Numbered from the stretch's first letter, positions 44,981 through 56,934 are shown. The stretch: DNA of 64,000 nt from Vombatus ursinus (GCF_900497805.2 NW_020954576.1:74352605-74416604), one strand, 5' to 3'. Numbers and translations: made by a program. Notes: a model not told the origin generated them from the sequence alone.

Positions 44981-45224
44981 GTTGTTCATTTGTTTTAGTT
45001 GTGTCTGACTCTTCATGACCCCATTTGGGGATTTCTTGGCAAAGAGACTGGAATGGCTTGCCATTTCCTTCTCCAGCTCATTTTACATGTGAAGAAGCTG
45101 AAGCAACCAGGGTTAAGTGACTTGCCCAGGATCACACAGCTAGTTAATATCTGAGGCCAGATTTGAACTCAGGTCTTCCTGACTCCAGGCCTGGTGCTTT
45201 ACCCTCTGTGCCATCTACCTACCC
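44981..45224 (-). mobile_element. SINE-B, antisense
   Basis: The flanks TACTGTGAAATAT/CACTATGAAGTAT suggest the duplication. RTE-like end first ('gttgtgtctgactcttcatg'), head last ('gtgccatctacctaccc'). Confidence 0.83.
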
Positions 45225-45225
45225 A

Positions 45226-46940
45226 CTATGAAGTATAAAGATGTACTTTTCCATTTTTCCTAACCCTATACAGATTTTACTCAAAAATATTGTACTCAAA
45301 AAAGTAGATACTTTTCAAGCTAAGTAGTTTCTGAATATCTTGAAAAAGTCTATTTCTTTGGCAAAATTTCAGAAACATTTTCTGCCCCCAACAATTGTTC
45401 TAATGACCAGAAACAGACCCCAAGAGGAAAAAGAGTGTTTTATAGTAATATGCCCTTTAAAATCTTCCCTGTGATGACCAGCTTCCTCTGTCAGTTATAA
45501 TTGAATTCAGATAGCTAGTGATTATACCTCATCAAGAAGTCACTGCCACTCACATATTTCTTCTCTTAACAAAGTCATTTCCTTTCTAAGGTGGATCTAA
45601 ACAAGCTCTTTATCTAAATTGTTTAATGACTAACAGATATTGTTTTCCTCATCTCTTCCCAATATCATCTCCCTCATATCATTAAGTTTCCAGAAAAATC
45701 TTTTTGGAAAATAGACTCATTTTTCTTTTCTCAGTTGCCCCAGGAATTTAGACAATCATTACACAGGGGGATAGTAGCCAACAAGAAAAGGAAAGGAAAG
45801 TTCATTGATTGACTAGAGACTAGAGATTCCAGTTTTTGTCAAGGGCAGGGGAAAGATGAAAATTACTAACTTGTCTGGGTATATCATTGCCTTTCATCAG
45901 ATAATTTAGATCGGGATGCAAGAGCCTCTCTGGTACACATTCTCATTTCCTTCTATTGGACCTGACAGAATACTGCTCTTCAAATGCTACTGCCTATAGA
46001 AAGGCAGTTTCCCACAGTCTGCAGTAGAGGTCTTGTTTACAAATATCTTTCTGATGACTGCTCTGGGTTTGCAGTGTGCTGCATTATATTTTCCTCTGAG
46101 GGAGTTGGAAGATATGGAACTGAACTCCTGAGTTTATTCTTCAGTGGTAACTGCCTTCCTCTGTGAGGAGAGAAGAATATATTGCCATGCAATGATATGA
46201 GTTACAGTAGATGAGCTAGTATGTGAATTGCCAAGAGCCAGCCTCCCCCAGACTCCCAAGTTTCCGATTCTCTAGACAAAGAAGAATGCTTAAGAACGTC
46301 TGAGTCATGGCTCATTCTCAGTAATTTAACTGGAACATCAGGGATAAGGTACTTAGTATTACACATGGCTTGCATCTGGATGGAATTAGAGGTTTTTCTT
46401 TTGCTTTGAGAGGACTTATTAATAGCAAAGGGTTGGAGTAATAAGTGTGTGCCATCTAGAGCATTTGGGAAAATGAGCAATGCCAGGGAAGGTTTATCAT
46501 GACTTGTCTGTTCACTCTGTGCCTCCAGGGAAGCATATGTATTGATCAGAGCTTCTCAGAATAACAACCTGAAACTGACCGCTGGCCTGGGATATGACGG
46601 GCAGAATGACTCTGATGATAGCCCTGGAAAGATCCTGTTGAGTGCTCTCCAAGGGCTGTTAACCTGTCATGAGGAAAGTGTGTTATGGGATAGAAGACTA
46701 AAACATGTCAGACTTAATTTCTGGTTTAGCTTAACGTTAGCTTGTAAGGGAACACTTATTAGGCATAACTTAGTAAAGACCACCAGATTTCATGCTTTAT
46801 TCACTGTTAATATTAAAGATTAATTCATGAAAACAGACTTTAATGAATCTTGTGGCCTCCCCCCCCCCCCGTTTTCCTTGTCTCCTTTTCACTCTTGAAA
46901 AACAAGCAGAAAAAAAGTGGTATAATGAGAAGAAAGTATA
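45226..46940. other. Repeat-free stretch
   Basis: No repeat or gene is recognised over 1.7 kb. The frames at 45984-46166, 46202-46480 and 46542-46823 match no family I know. There is a poly-C run at 46859-46870. Confidence 0.35.
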
Positions 46941-46944
46941 AGAG

Positions 46945-47130
46945 TAATTAGTGGAAAGAACACTGAATTTGGTAATAGGAGACCTGGGTCCTAATCCCAG
47001 CTCTTCTACTGGCCAGATATATGACGCTGGTCAGGTCAATTCCTATTTCTGAGACTTACGATTCTTTATAAAATAATGGGGTTCACGTTACATGATTGAT
47101 ATGGTCCTTTCTAAGTTTGGGAATTCTATG
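46945..47130 (+). mobile_element. MIR-class SINE
   Basis: 'gagacctgggtcctaatccc', 'tataaaataatggggttcac' and the end 'gggaattctatga' are in order. Confidence 0.6.
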
Positions 47131-48390
47131 AAAAAACACTTTCATTTGTATATGTAATATGGGACCAGCACTGAATGCTTGTATGGACTGGGGTCAATTT
47201 TAGGATTTTCTCATTAATTATTCTCTGACTCATCCCCAGACCTAGAGTTTTCTCTGCTAACATCATAATTTTCCTCATATCAAAATTTCCATGATAAAGG
47301 GAAAATGGGTCCTCAGTTCCCCTGCAAGCATTCAGGCTCACAAAATGAATATAGGACAGGCTTTATCTAATTAGATAGGATGTCTGATACTGGAGCTTGC
47401 AAAAGTAAAAATTATTCTCCCCTCTTCATTAAACCCCACTTCACGAAGGAACTTTACAGAACTCCAGACTTATACTACTACCCTGGGGCTGATCCCTGCC
47501 CCACAAGGAGAAAACACTACAGGTCACTAGAGAGTCAGCCCTTTTATTTGTATCTACTCAGTCCTCTCACCTCACAGTACCAGGGCAAGGTCTTTTTTTG
47601 TTCCTTCCCCTCTAACCTTTAGCCCCACCTTGGTCCAAGAGCTCCTCTCTTAGGTCCAGGAACTTAGCATTAAGGGCAGCTAGGTGGCACAGTGGATAGA
47701 GCACTGGCCCTGGAGTCAGAAGGACCTGAGTTCAAATATGGCCTCAGACACTTGACACTTAAACTAGCTGTGTGACCCAGGGCAAGTTACTTAACCCCAT
47801 TACCTAGTCAAAAAAAAATAGATTGCAAAAACTTAGCATTATTCAGAAACTCCTCTGTCACTCTGCAACTACTGCTGGCTCAAGCTCCTGCTACTTCTGG
47901 CTTGCCCCAGAACTCTTTGTCACTCTACCATTGCCTCTGTCTGTTGCCATCTCTGGGATGGCACGGTTTCTCCCCTGATGGAGTCATGAGATTCCCTGGA
48001 GAAGCCATGAGGATGTACAGGCTTTCTTACAGATGTCAGCATCTGTTCTTGGTATTTAACCCCTTGTCCTTTCTATGTGTCTAAGTCTCTATTTTGTTTT
48101 ACCCCAGTTCTAAACTACATTGATAGCCTGTCCTCTCGTGCTTGAATCCCCACCTAGAGCTATCAATGGGCCTGTCTCATTATTCTCAGAGAATTGGGGT
48201 TCCAATGCTAATTAACATTTTTTAAAAAACAGGGATAAGGATAAATGAATAGATGGCAAAGTCAACAAAATTGAACTAACACATTCAGTCAGGATCCAAA
48301 AAGGTCTTGGACAGGCTAGAAGGATGGGTCAAATCTAACAAGATGAAATTCAAGGGAGAAATGTGTTGTTTTTCACTTAGTTTAGAAAAT
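47131..48390. other. Unassigned block around a SINE-A
   Basis: Bases 47380-47672 and 47830-48210 read as one older C/T-rich block split by the SINE. It could be an LTR or ERV remnant, but I cannot name it. Confidence 0.3.
47673..47829 (+). mobile_element. SINE-A, full length
   Basis: It has a perfect 12-bp duplication AACTTAGCATTA (47661-47672 and 47830-47841). The head is 'gggcagctaggtggcacagt', and the tail after 'attacctagtc' is A-rich. Confidence 0.93.
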
Positions 48391-48394
48391 CAAC

Positions 48395-48650
48395 ATCAGA
48401 GACACTGTGGTAATAATGAATAGAGCTGACCTTGGAATCAAGAAGACCTAGGTTCAAGCCCTGTCTCTCATGCATCCCAGCCATGTGATCTTAGGTAAGT
48501 CCCTTAACTTCCCATTGCCACTAGATTACTGCCAATAACTAGAAATTGCTGAGGAGGTGCATTCTGCATCATTTAGGTAGAGGACACTCTTCCCTAGGAA
48601 TTCACAGTGAAAAATCACATTTCCAGTAAAATAAAAAAAAAGTCAAATTC
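48395..48650 (+). mobile_element. CORE-SINE with a non-RTE tail
   Basis: It has a MIR-like head ('gaagacctaggttcaagccc') and 'ccatgtgatcttaggtaagt'. A different tail follows ('gaggaggtgcattctgcatc', 'cctaggaattcacag'). It appears to be the parent type of the tail at 3350. Confidence 0.55.
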
Positions 48651-48784
48651 ATAAGCACAAGATTAGGGAGAAATTACTGGATGCCAATTCTTATACAAAA
48701 AGATTTGGGACTTTCAAATGACCTGCAAACTCAAAATGAGTCAGCAGCATGGCACCAAAGCCAAGAGAGCCCAGAGGCACATCC

Positions 48785-48960
48785 ATCAATGACTTAGGGA
48801 GTATTTATTGCACATCTGTTCATGACTAATGCTGTGAGAAATAAACAAGTCCCACTGCATGGGCCCTCCTGTCCTCAAGGAGCTTGGATCTCATTGGGAG
48901 ACAAAAGAGCACATGTGAACCATTAGAGGATAGATCAGTGTTAAACAGTACCATGGACTA
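48785..48960 (-). mobile_element. L2 3' end
   Basis: 'gagtatttattgcacatctg', 'ccctcctgtcctcaaggagc', 'ttggatctcattgggagaca'. Confidence 0.6.
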
Positions 48961-48964
48961 GTCA

Positions 48965-49590
48965 TGTAGTAGAAGTTCAGAAATTTCATAGATATGTTTC
49001 AATGGTTGACAATATTTTGAATCTATTTGACTGTGGCAGTAGTTAAGTACCAAACAGCAACTTGTCTAAGAAACACGACTACTCCGCACACCCATCCTTC
49101 AGGAGTGCCAATATTTGAAGTGGGTGCTCCTGAGCAGATGGTTTAACAGACTCAAGCATTAGTTAACTGAGCCTCCATGCTTGCTAATTAATTCTTCAGT
49201 TTACTAGGATTTAAAATGATTGTTCAAAACAAGGCATCTCTTAAACTAAATGATAGGTAAAAGTCCCAACAGGGTATTGATTATTAAGGTGACTATTCAA
49301 GGCTGCTGATTGTTGTTATTCATTAGCAGAATTTGCTTACCTGTTAGCATTAGCATCCTCTGTTGGTTTAATCACTCAGTTTCCCACCTGTGAGATAGGT
49401 TCTCTATTTTAACATTCAAGTAATTCTGAATAGTAGGCTCCTGTTTCCTTGTTAAAGGAAAGCAGCTTCCCAGCTGAAGATTTCATTTTATGAGTACATA
49501 ATAAGGTTGTTATAAAGAGCAGCACCTGTAACACTGGGAATTGAATGTCCTGCTGGCCTTTGAACTTGTGAATTCTAGTTGTGACATAAT
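48965..49590. other. Repeat-free block, candidate conserved non-coding element
   Basis: No repeat and no open frame of note. It contains E-box-like CAGATG and CACCTG words. It also holds homeodomain-like TAATTA ('tgctaattaattcttcag') and 'ttagcattagcatcct'. This is inference from composition only. Confidence 0.35.
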
Positions 49591-49594
49591 GCTA

Positions 49595-49745
49595 TTAACA
49601 ACAAGAATTGCTAGTATTTACATAGCACTTTAAGGCTTGCAAACAATTTTCCTCACAATGATCCTGGGAAATAGTATTATTTTCTCCATTTTATGGATTA
49701 AAAAATTGAGGAAGATACTCTCTCACAATAAGATTAATAACTCTT
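49595..49745 (-). mobile_element. MIR-type SINE
   Basis: 'tttacatagcactttaaggc', 'ttttctccattttatggatt'. Confidence 0.6.
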
Positions 49746-49769
49746 TCTCTCCATGAGGATCCTATTCTT

Positions 49770-50130
49770 ATGAGGTCAGTCAATAAGTCAACATTTATTT
49801 ATTGAGCACTTACTATGGGCTAGGCACTGTGTTAAGCACCAGCCGACACAAAGAAAGGCAAATATATATTCCCTGCCCAGAAAGATCTCACATTCTAGAG
49901 GGGAGTGGGGTGTAAGGGCAGGGGAAGTGTAATGTACAAATAACTATGTACATATGCTGCCACTAGCGGCACAAGAGTCTCTCTTACAGAAGATGGAATT
50001 TGAACTGGGTCTTGAAGGAGACTAGAAGGTTCAAGTAAGGAGGGAAAACATTTCAGTTATGGGGACCAGTCTTCACAGGCCCAGAATTAGGAGATGTGTA
50101 GTGATATGTGACAGGAACATGTGCTACTGA
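49770..50130 (-). mobile_element. L2 3' end, long
   Basis: 'gagcacttactatgggctag', 'ttccctgcccagaaagatct', 'tttgaactgggtcttgaagg' in antisense order. Confidence 0.7.
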
Positions 50131-50139
50131 ATGAAGGTG

Positions 50140-51545
50140 GAAAAAAATCTCACAATCTTTTCTGACTGGGTCCACTACAGATTTATGTTATATGACCTCA
50201 ACTGGGCTTTCACTACTGCTAGACAATCCTTCTACACCTCCCTTATCAACTCACTATCTTGCTCTTCACAGCAGGTCTTCCAAGTTTTTTTTTTTAATGC
50301 CTCTTCAAACCTCCCGTGGTTTCCCTTACCCCACCCTCTCAGCTGAGAACCTTCCCTCATACTTTACAAAAAAAAAATTGAGGCTATTTGCTGTGATTCC
50401 CACTTCTCCCTTCTTCCTTATCTTATGTTCCTCAGATGCCTTCTACCATTGTCTCTTCCTTCACCCTATCTTATATGAACAGGTGACCCTACTCTTTACC
50501 AAGGCAAACCCCTTTACCTGCAGAAGTGATCCCATTCCATCCCATTTCCTCCAAAATATTACCCCCTCTGTCTTACTTATCCCCACTCTCTTACTTATCT
50601 TCAATCTCTTTCTGTCTATTGATTCCTTCCGTCTTATACATACAAATGTGTCTATTTTTCATCTATCCTCAAAAAACCCTCACTTGGTCCTTCAGTCTCC
50701 ATTACCATTCCAATCTCCTCTGCCCTTTGTTGCTAAGCTCCTTGAGAAGGCCATCTACAATAGGTACCTCCACTTCCTTTCCTCTCTTGACTCTCTATAA
50801 TTTAGCTTCTGACCTCATTACACCAAAACTTCTCACTCCAAAGTGACCCAAAGTCTCTCATATGCCAAATCCAAAGACATTTTTTCCATCCTCATCCTTC
50901 TTGACATTTCTGTAGAGCCTTTGGCATATTTGATCACCTGACAATCTCTTCTTTCTAGGTTTTTGTGCTGCCACTCTCACTTGGTTCTCCTCCTACTTAT
51001 CTAACTACTCCTTTTCAGTATCCTTTTTTTGTGTTTTCATCCAGGTCATACTCCACTCATACTCTACTACCTATGGGTGTCCTGCAGGGCTCTGTCCTGG
51101 GTCCTCTTCTTTTCTCCCTCTGTATTACTTCACTTGGTGATCCCATTTACTTCCATGGATTTAACTATCATTTCATTGTTAATGATTCTCAAATCTAACT
51201 ATCTAGCCCTAATGTCTCTCCAGTCTCACATCTCCTACTTCTTTCAGACATCTCAAACTGGATGTACAATAGATATCTTAAATTCAGCATAGCTAAAACT
51301 AAACTTATTATCTTTCCCCTTAAATCTCCTCCTCTTCCAAAATTCTGTATTACTTTTTAGGGTACCATCATCTTCCCAGTTCCTCAGGCTCAGGAGCATA
51401 TGTGCCATCTTAGACTCCACCTATCTCTCACCCTACCTCCCATCCAATCTGATGCCAAGACACTATCTTTTACCTTTATTTTTATCCCCACCACTTAGTA
51501 TAGTGCCTGGCACATAGTAGGTGCTCAATAAATGCTTATTGAATA
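50140..51545 (+). mobile_element. L2 LINE with decayed reverse transcriptase
   Basis: Plus-strand L2 from about 50380 to its 3' tail ('ggtgctcaataaatgcttat', 51520-51545). The RT region is visible: [20 protein letters not shown] (from 51075), where L2 has [13 protein letters not shown]. The catalytic YADD position reads FIVND. Upstream, LPFVAKLLEKAIYNRYLHFL is the conserved segment before it. The long frame at 50192-50800 is part of this decayed ORF. Confidence 0.75.
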
Positions 51546-51745
51546 TTGATTGATTTATTGGAGGACTGAAGAATGAGTGGATCTTATGTCTTGCCTTACT
51601 AGGTGTTTGGGTACAGTCTTTTCCCGTTGGCTATTGGCATTTTTAAAATGGCCTGACTCAGCACCTGCCCCAGACTTCTTTGACATCTGTGTCTGAAGAA
51701 GGTGATTCCTTCACTCACGCAACGTGGTAAATTGGAGAAGGCTTC

Positions 51746-51942
51746 CAGGGATGGAGAACCAGAACCTACAACCATGAGGCCACGTGTGGCCCTCTATGTC
51801 CTCAAGTGCGGACCTTTGATTGAATCCAAACTTCACAGAACAAATCCCCTTAATAAAAGGATTCAGTGGATTCATTCATAGGCTGCATGTGAGAATCTAG
51901 AGGGCCACATGTGGCTTCAAGGCTGCGAGTTCCCCACCACCG
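51746..51942. mobile_element. Palindromic hAT-like MITE
   Basis: It starts 'CAGGGATGGAGAACC'. The left arm ('atgaggccacgtgtggccct') pairs with the right ('agggccacatgtggcttcaa'), so it is a near-palindrome of about 197 bp. The CAGGG-type terminus is typical of hAT elements. A clean 8-bp duplication is not evident. It is non-autonomous with no coding capacity. Confidence 0.7.
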
Positions 51943-51949
51943 CTTTCAG

Positions 51950-52565
51950 CTCCTCTTCTCCTGAGGTGATGTGATCCTGACACACAGCACTGAATCTTTG
52001 ATTTAATCCCTTTTTGTTCATTCTTTTCTAGTCCAGGAGTGTAAAGTCTCTGATATGACTCTGGAGCTTGAGCTATAGAGGTCCAAGAGTCTAGGAAACC
52101 AGGCCAAATATAGTAGCCAACCCAGCACTGAGGCACTGGAGAGCAAAGGTCCTGGGATGACAGCCCAGCAGAAATCGGCTTTGGACATGAACTCAGTGGG
52201 ACCAGTGCTAATGAGGAACTGAGCTAAGCTGTGAGCCTACCCTCACCCACTTCAGGCAGTATAGTTGGGCATCATGTTCTGAAGGTGTTGGGGAAAATGT
52301 TTGTATGTTTTTGCTGTTGCTATCAATTTGAAGGAAGTATCCCTTTGTAAAAGTTAATTCAACATAAAGTAGTTAAACGGAACTAATGTGCTAGTCACTA
52401 CTTTTTTGAATCACCTCTCAAAAAAGAAGGGAATAGAGTAAATCAGGGCTTGAGCTGATGGTACGATAAGAGATTTCTCAATTCCTTCAAGGTAAATTAG
52501 AACCCTGGAGATGGGAGGTGTAAAATGAAACAGGCCTGGCACTGAGATAGTAAGGCCAGTCAGTT
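51950..52565. other. Unassigned stretch
   Basis: Bases 52140-52480 have the look of an old interspersed repeat ('tatcaatttgaaggaagtat'), unidentified. Confidence 0.3.
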
Positions 52566-52574
52566 ATATTATGA

Positions 52575-52790
52575 TAGAACTGTAAATTTTGAACTGGAGG
52601 AAACCTTAGAGGCCATCAGATCCAACCTCCACCGCATTTTACCAGTAAGAAAACTGAGACTCAGGGAGATGAAGTGATTTGTCCAGGGTCACATAGCTAG
52701 TAAGTGTCTGAAACACAGTTTGAAACCAGGTCTTCCTGGTTGCAAGTCTAATACCTTGTTCCATGTCACTCTGATTCTCTGATGTTATGC
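52575..52790 (-). mobile_element. MIR-class SINE
   Basis: 'aaccttagaggccatcagat', 'aaaactgagactcagggaga', 'gtccagggtcacatagctag'. Confidence 0.7.
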
Positions 52791-52824
52791 CTTTAACTTA
52801 TAAAATATTTCAAATTCTGCCAAT

Positions 52825-53048
52825 AAGTCAACCAGTCAAAGAACATTTATTAAGCAGTCACCATGTGTCAGGCACTGTGCTAAATGTACAAAGAAAGGAG
52901 GAACCTTACATTTCTAATAAGGGAGATAACGTGAAAGTAACTATGTGCATACAAGCTTCCTCTCCCTTTCCCTCCCTCTCTCTCTCTCCTTCCCTCCCTC
53001 CCTCCCTCCCTCTCTCTCCCTCTCTCTCTCTCTTCCTCTCTCTCTGTC

Positions 53049-53079
<31 letters not shown>

Positions 53080-53280
53080 CTCGATCTAGCCATGTATCCA
53101 ATGTAAGTGAAAGGTAATCTCAGAGTTAAGGGTCTAGGAGAGTGGGGAAAGACCTTGTAAATCTGATGAGATTTGAACTGAGTCTTGAAGAAAGCCAAGG
53201 AAACCTATGATTGGGAGATGAAGGGGAAGAACATTCCAGGAATAGGGATAGCCAGTGAAAAGGTTAAATATTGCACATAC
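52825..53280 (-). mobile_element. L2 3' end carrying a large CT microsatellite
   Basis: 'gaacatttattaagcagtca' and 'ccatgtgtcaggcactgtgc' begin it. After the microsatellite come 'gatttgaactgagtcttgaa' and 'gaagaacattccaggaatag'. Confidence 0.7.
52961..53088. repeat. (CT)n/(CCCT)n polypyrimidine tract
   Basis: About 128 bases of pyrimidine-only or nearly pyrimidine-only sequence, interrupted mainly by CTGT units. The Arg/Glu-rich and Ser/Leu-rich frames across it are simple-repeat translations. Confidence 0.95.
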
Positions 53281-53433
53281 CCCGAGGATATGTTGCATAT
53301 TCATTTTCCATATGCATTCCTCCTGGTGCTTTAGTTTTATTTCAGAAGCCCTGTAATATTTTTTGGGGGGGAATATAAGTGACTAGTACTTTTCTTCATT
53401 TGCTCATTTTCTATTTTTGTTGTTTATTTTCTT

Positions 53434-53589
53434 TCTTTTTTATGGTTTTTTTTTTGGTGAGGCAATTGGGGTTAAGTGACTTGCCCAGAGTCACACAGTT
53501 AGTAAGTGTCAAGTGTCTGAGGTTGGATTTGAACTCAGGTCCTTCTGACTCCAGGGCAGGTGCTCTATTCACTGCACCACCTAACTGCC
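53434..53589 (-). mobile_element. SINE-A
   Basis: It has a perfect 16-bp duplication TGTTGTTTATTTTCTT (53418-53433 and 53590-53605). The 79-residue frame across it is antisense SINE. Confidence 0.93.
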
Positions 53590-53924
53590 TGTTGTTTATT
53601 TTCTTGTGCAATTTTTAGCTAGTTTTCTTCCCTAGAATGTCTATTTTCCCTTTATTGAGGGATATATTAAAAAAACTGGCTCTTTTTGAACATTTTAATC
53701 CAGTATCTTGGTTTAAACCTTCCAGTTTCACATAAAAAGCCTCTGGTCTTCACTGTTTTATGAAATACTATTGCTTGTAACCTTCCATCCTTATACTCTA
53801 AAACATTGTGAATAAATTTGAACTCCAAACTGATCTTTCTTGTTATAATCATGTCTCTTTGCCTGGCCAGAATATCAAGTTTACCAGTTAAGGTGGTCTC
53901 TGGGCTCTTTGAATCATATTTTTT

Positions 53925-54115
53925 AGTGTAGGTGTCAAACTCACATCCCACAATACTCCCAAGTGCAGCCTGAACCAGATTAAAATGTAACTGGGAAATT
54001 TTTAACAACATAAATAAAAATAAGATAGAGCACAGACAATGTTAATATGTAATTTTCTAAATTAACACACAACTAGCAGAGATTCTTATAAAATGTTTAG
54101 TTGGCCCTACCCTTC
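53925..54115. mobile_element. Possible hAT-like MITE fragment
   Basis: 'taggtgtcaaactcacatcc', 'accagattaaaatgtaactg' and 'attcttataaaatgtttagt' resemble a mammalian non-autonomous DNA repeat whose ends read 'gtgtcaaactc'. The second terminus is not seen. Confidence 0.4.
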
Positions 54116-54129
54116 CCGCCCCCCCCCCA

Positions 54130-54430
54130 GCTTTTTACAAGTAGTTTTCATTGCTTTTCCCTGGACAAAACTTTGCATCAAAATCATTTGAGTATCAAGG
54201 AAACTAACTTAGTTTAGGAGATTTTCTCAAGTATCGCATGAAGTTTCTCTATTTGATCCTCTTCAACAAATGTTGGCACATAAATGGGAAGTATTTTCAA
54301 GGTGTTTTGTTTGCTTATGTTCCTCAAGATGATAAAGTAGCCTCTGAAATTCTGTTCTTGTTGTTTCTGGGCACACAATGAATTCCAATTCTTTCCATTT
54401 GTCATATAATTGATCAACAATATTTATTTA
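54130..54430. other. Unassigned stretch with minus-strand frames
   Basis: The minus frame at 54214-54420 and the longer one at 53667-54011 have ordinary amino-acid composition but match no protein I recognise. They could be fossil coding sequence or chance. Confidence 0.25.
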
Positions 54431-54945
54431 TTTCTTTTGATCAACAGCATTTATTAAGCAACAATTATGTACTAGGCACTGAGCTAGGAATTAAACATAC
54501 AAAGACAAAAGTGAAATAGTTCCTGCCCTCAAGAAATTTGCATTCCATAGGGAGAGACATGTTCATGTGTAAGTATAAATAAAATATATACAAAATTAAT
54601 ATAAGGTCTGTTTTTTTGCAAGGTAGAAAGGCACTAGTACTCACTTTCTACACTTTCCTGAGGAGATCAGGAAAGGTTTTACGTTGAAGGTGACATTTGA
54701 GGTGAAAAGATTGTAAGAGCTTGTGGAAATGCAAAAAGAGCACGTTGTAAGCATATGATAGTTTCATGGAGACAGGAGATGGAACATGGCATATGAAGAA
54801 CAGAAAGAAGGTCAGTTTGGCTGGATTGTAAAGTACAGGAAGGGGAATGGTGTTATAAATAAGACTAGAAAAGTAGGTGAAGCCATGTTGTAAAAGACTT
54901 CAAATGCCTGGCAGAGGAGTTTGTATTTAATCCTAAAGTTTTTAT
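54430..54945 (-). mobile_element. L2 3' end, about 515 bp
   Basis: 'aacagcatttattaagcaac', 'agttcctgccctcaagaaat', 'ttgaaggtgacatttgaggt', 'agacttcaaatgcctggcag'. Confidence 0.72.
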
Positions 54946-54949
54946 TAGA

Positions 54950-55560
54950 GAACTTGCATTGTCTTCTCATTAGCTGCAACTTTTTGTCTTCTTGTTTCAT
55001 TCATGTAAGCATGTCAATATTCACAAAGTTTAGTTCCTCCAGTCATATATCAGGTCCTTGATTTGTTGAACAAAGATCTTGCATTTAGAATTACAAAAGT
55101 TAAATGACTATTTATAGGTAGCCTATAAAATGGTGTGATTCTTTGCATCATTTGCTCTCTTTTTTGTTTCTCTGTTGGCATGGTTATAGAAATGCAGTGG
55201 TTCCACATAGAACTGAGGGCCATTTTTGAGCTTTCTTTATCACGATGGCCAAAGAATTTATCACCTAGTAGTCAACCTACCGACGATGGGTCTCTCCATA
55301 TCCATGTGTGTTTGTAGACAGCAGACACTATATCATTAGGATTATCCTTGAAAATTTTTGTAAATTTCCTTTCTCACTCCTTCCATCTTCTGGCACTCAC
55401 TGAGTTCTCAATCTTTCTTGGTAATATTGCATCCCTAGTTATCCTTCCAATGACTGGTTGTACTCATTGGTTGTGGTGGTAGAGTCAAGATATTCCTTGT
55501 TTCCCATTGTCACTTCCAGTATCATTCAACAGCTTCTCCTCCTTTGAAGCTTAAATTATT
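54950..55560. other. Unassigned stretch
   Basis: No repeat or gene is recognised. Confidence 0.3.
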
Positions 55561-55930
55561 TTTTAAAATCAACAAACTTACATTTTCTCTCTTAGTCTCA
55601 TTTTTTTTTTAAAGAAAAACAAAATCCTTCTAACAAGTTTGTGTAGTCAAACAAAACAAATTCCCATGTTGGCCATGTCTAACAACATATGTCTCATTCT
55701 TCATGCTGTATCCATCATCTTTCTATCAGGAGGTGGGTAGCCTGCTTCATCATCATTTCACTTTTGGAACTATGCTTGGTCATTGTTTTGGTCAAAGTTC
55801 TTAAGTCTTTCAAAGTTGTTTGTCTTTATAATGTTGTTGTATAAATTGTCCACTCTGCATCAGTTAATACAGCTTTCTCTGAAACTGTCCCATTTGTCAT
55901 TTCTTAATATTTTGGTTTCCAATAAATCAG
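55560..55930 (-). mobile_element. L1/HAL1-type 3' UTR fragment
   Basis: It parallels 26230-26500 and 34700-34990: 'caaacaaaacaaattcccat', 'ggaggtgggtagcctgcttc', 'ttaagtctttcaaagttgtt', 'ctctgcatcagttaatacag'. Confidence 0.65.
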
Positions 55931-55934
55931 CAAA

Positions 55935-56930
55935 ATGTAGGGCTAGGGTAGGGTGGCTCTGGAATGTAAAAGAAGGAAGTTATTTTGGGAGAAGGTAGGA
56001 AGATCTTCTAACATAAACATTGCACCTAGCTTGCACCTAGAAAACAACAGACAAGTGGGGAAGAGTGGAGAGAGACTTTATTTTTATTTTTATCATACCA
56101 TGGGACTCTGATTACAGTCTTGTGATCTTAAATAAATGCTCCTTTTTAGGCCTTAACTTTATCTAGTGTTTTAAGCTTAAAGCCATTTATATAGAGCAAC
56201 TTATATGGGACTAGTTTGATACTTGAACAAGAGTTTCCAATGTTTGGAGTCTCATGGCTTCTGAGAAGGGTCAGAAGACAAAAAACAGGGCTACTGGGAA
56301 AAGAAAAAATTCCCATTACAGAGATTAGATAAGTATGGAGAGGTTTATCATCAGGTTGGCAACTGAAGAATGAATTCTTTTGGCCATAAGAGCTTATTAA
56401 ATCATCTACTAAGTCATAGATGGATTGTGATCTGCATCAGCATAGGAGATAGAAATGGATGAAAGAATAGATCCTTGAAGTATAATAAAGATTATTGCTC
56501 CTGGCATTTCTGTTTACTATTTCCTAAAAGATCCAGGTTGACTATCTGGAAATTTAAACATACTGCATTATTATGCCATCATCTTCTTCACTTATGTTTT
56601 GTGTATATGTGCATGAAGCAGAAATAGAGAATCAGCTCTCAGCCATTAATTTATCTAAATCTTTTCTGAAGTTATTTATATCTTTCAACTGTACCACTCC
56701 TTTGAATAATGAGTTACAAGTTAAATATAAAACATATGAAGTGCTACTTCCTTTTTTTTTTTTTTTTTTGATTCTTCAACCACTCCCTTCCAAGCTTCAA
56801 GAAAAATTTCTTAGGTTTAGTATTAGGTGAATGTCATTGTTCACCTTGTTCATCACCCTTCATAATTTTATTGAATTCAAATGTATGGCTTTCCTTCTCA
56901 GACTGAACTTATAATTTTTTAAAGATCTGT
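55935..56930. other. Unassigned stretch
   Basis: It has a poly-T run at 56752-56769 and nothing recognised. Confidence 0.35.
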
Positions 56931-56934
56931 TTTC

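Noticed and set aside
50192-50800. 202-residue open frame as a possible host gene
   Set aside because: It follows decayed L2 LINE sequence, with the L2 reverse-transcriptase motif just downstream.
52787-53198. Ser/Leu-rich and Arg/Glu-rich open frames
   Set aside because: They are translations of the CT/GA microsatellite on opposite strands.
53379-53618. 79-residue frame with a membrane-like start
   Set aside because: Its second half is antisense SINE-A, bounded by a 16-bp duplication; the hydrophobic start is T-rich DNA.
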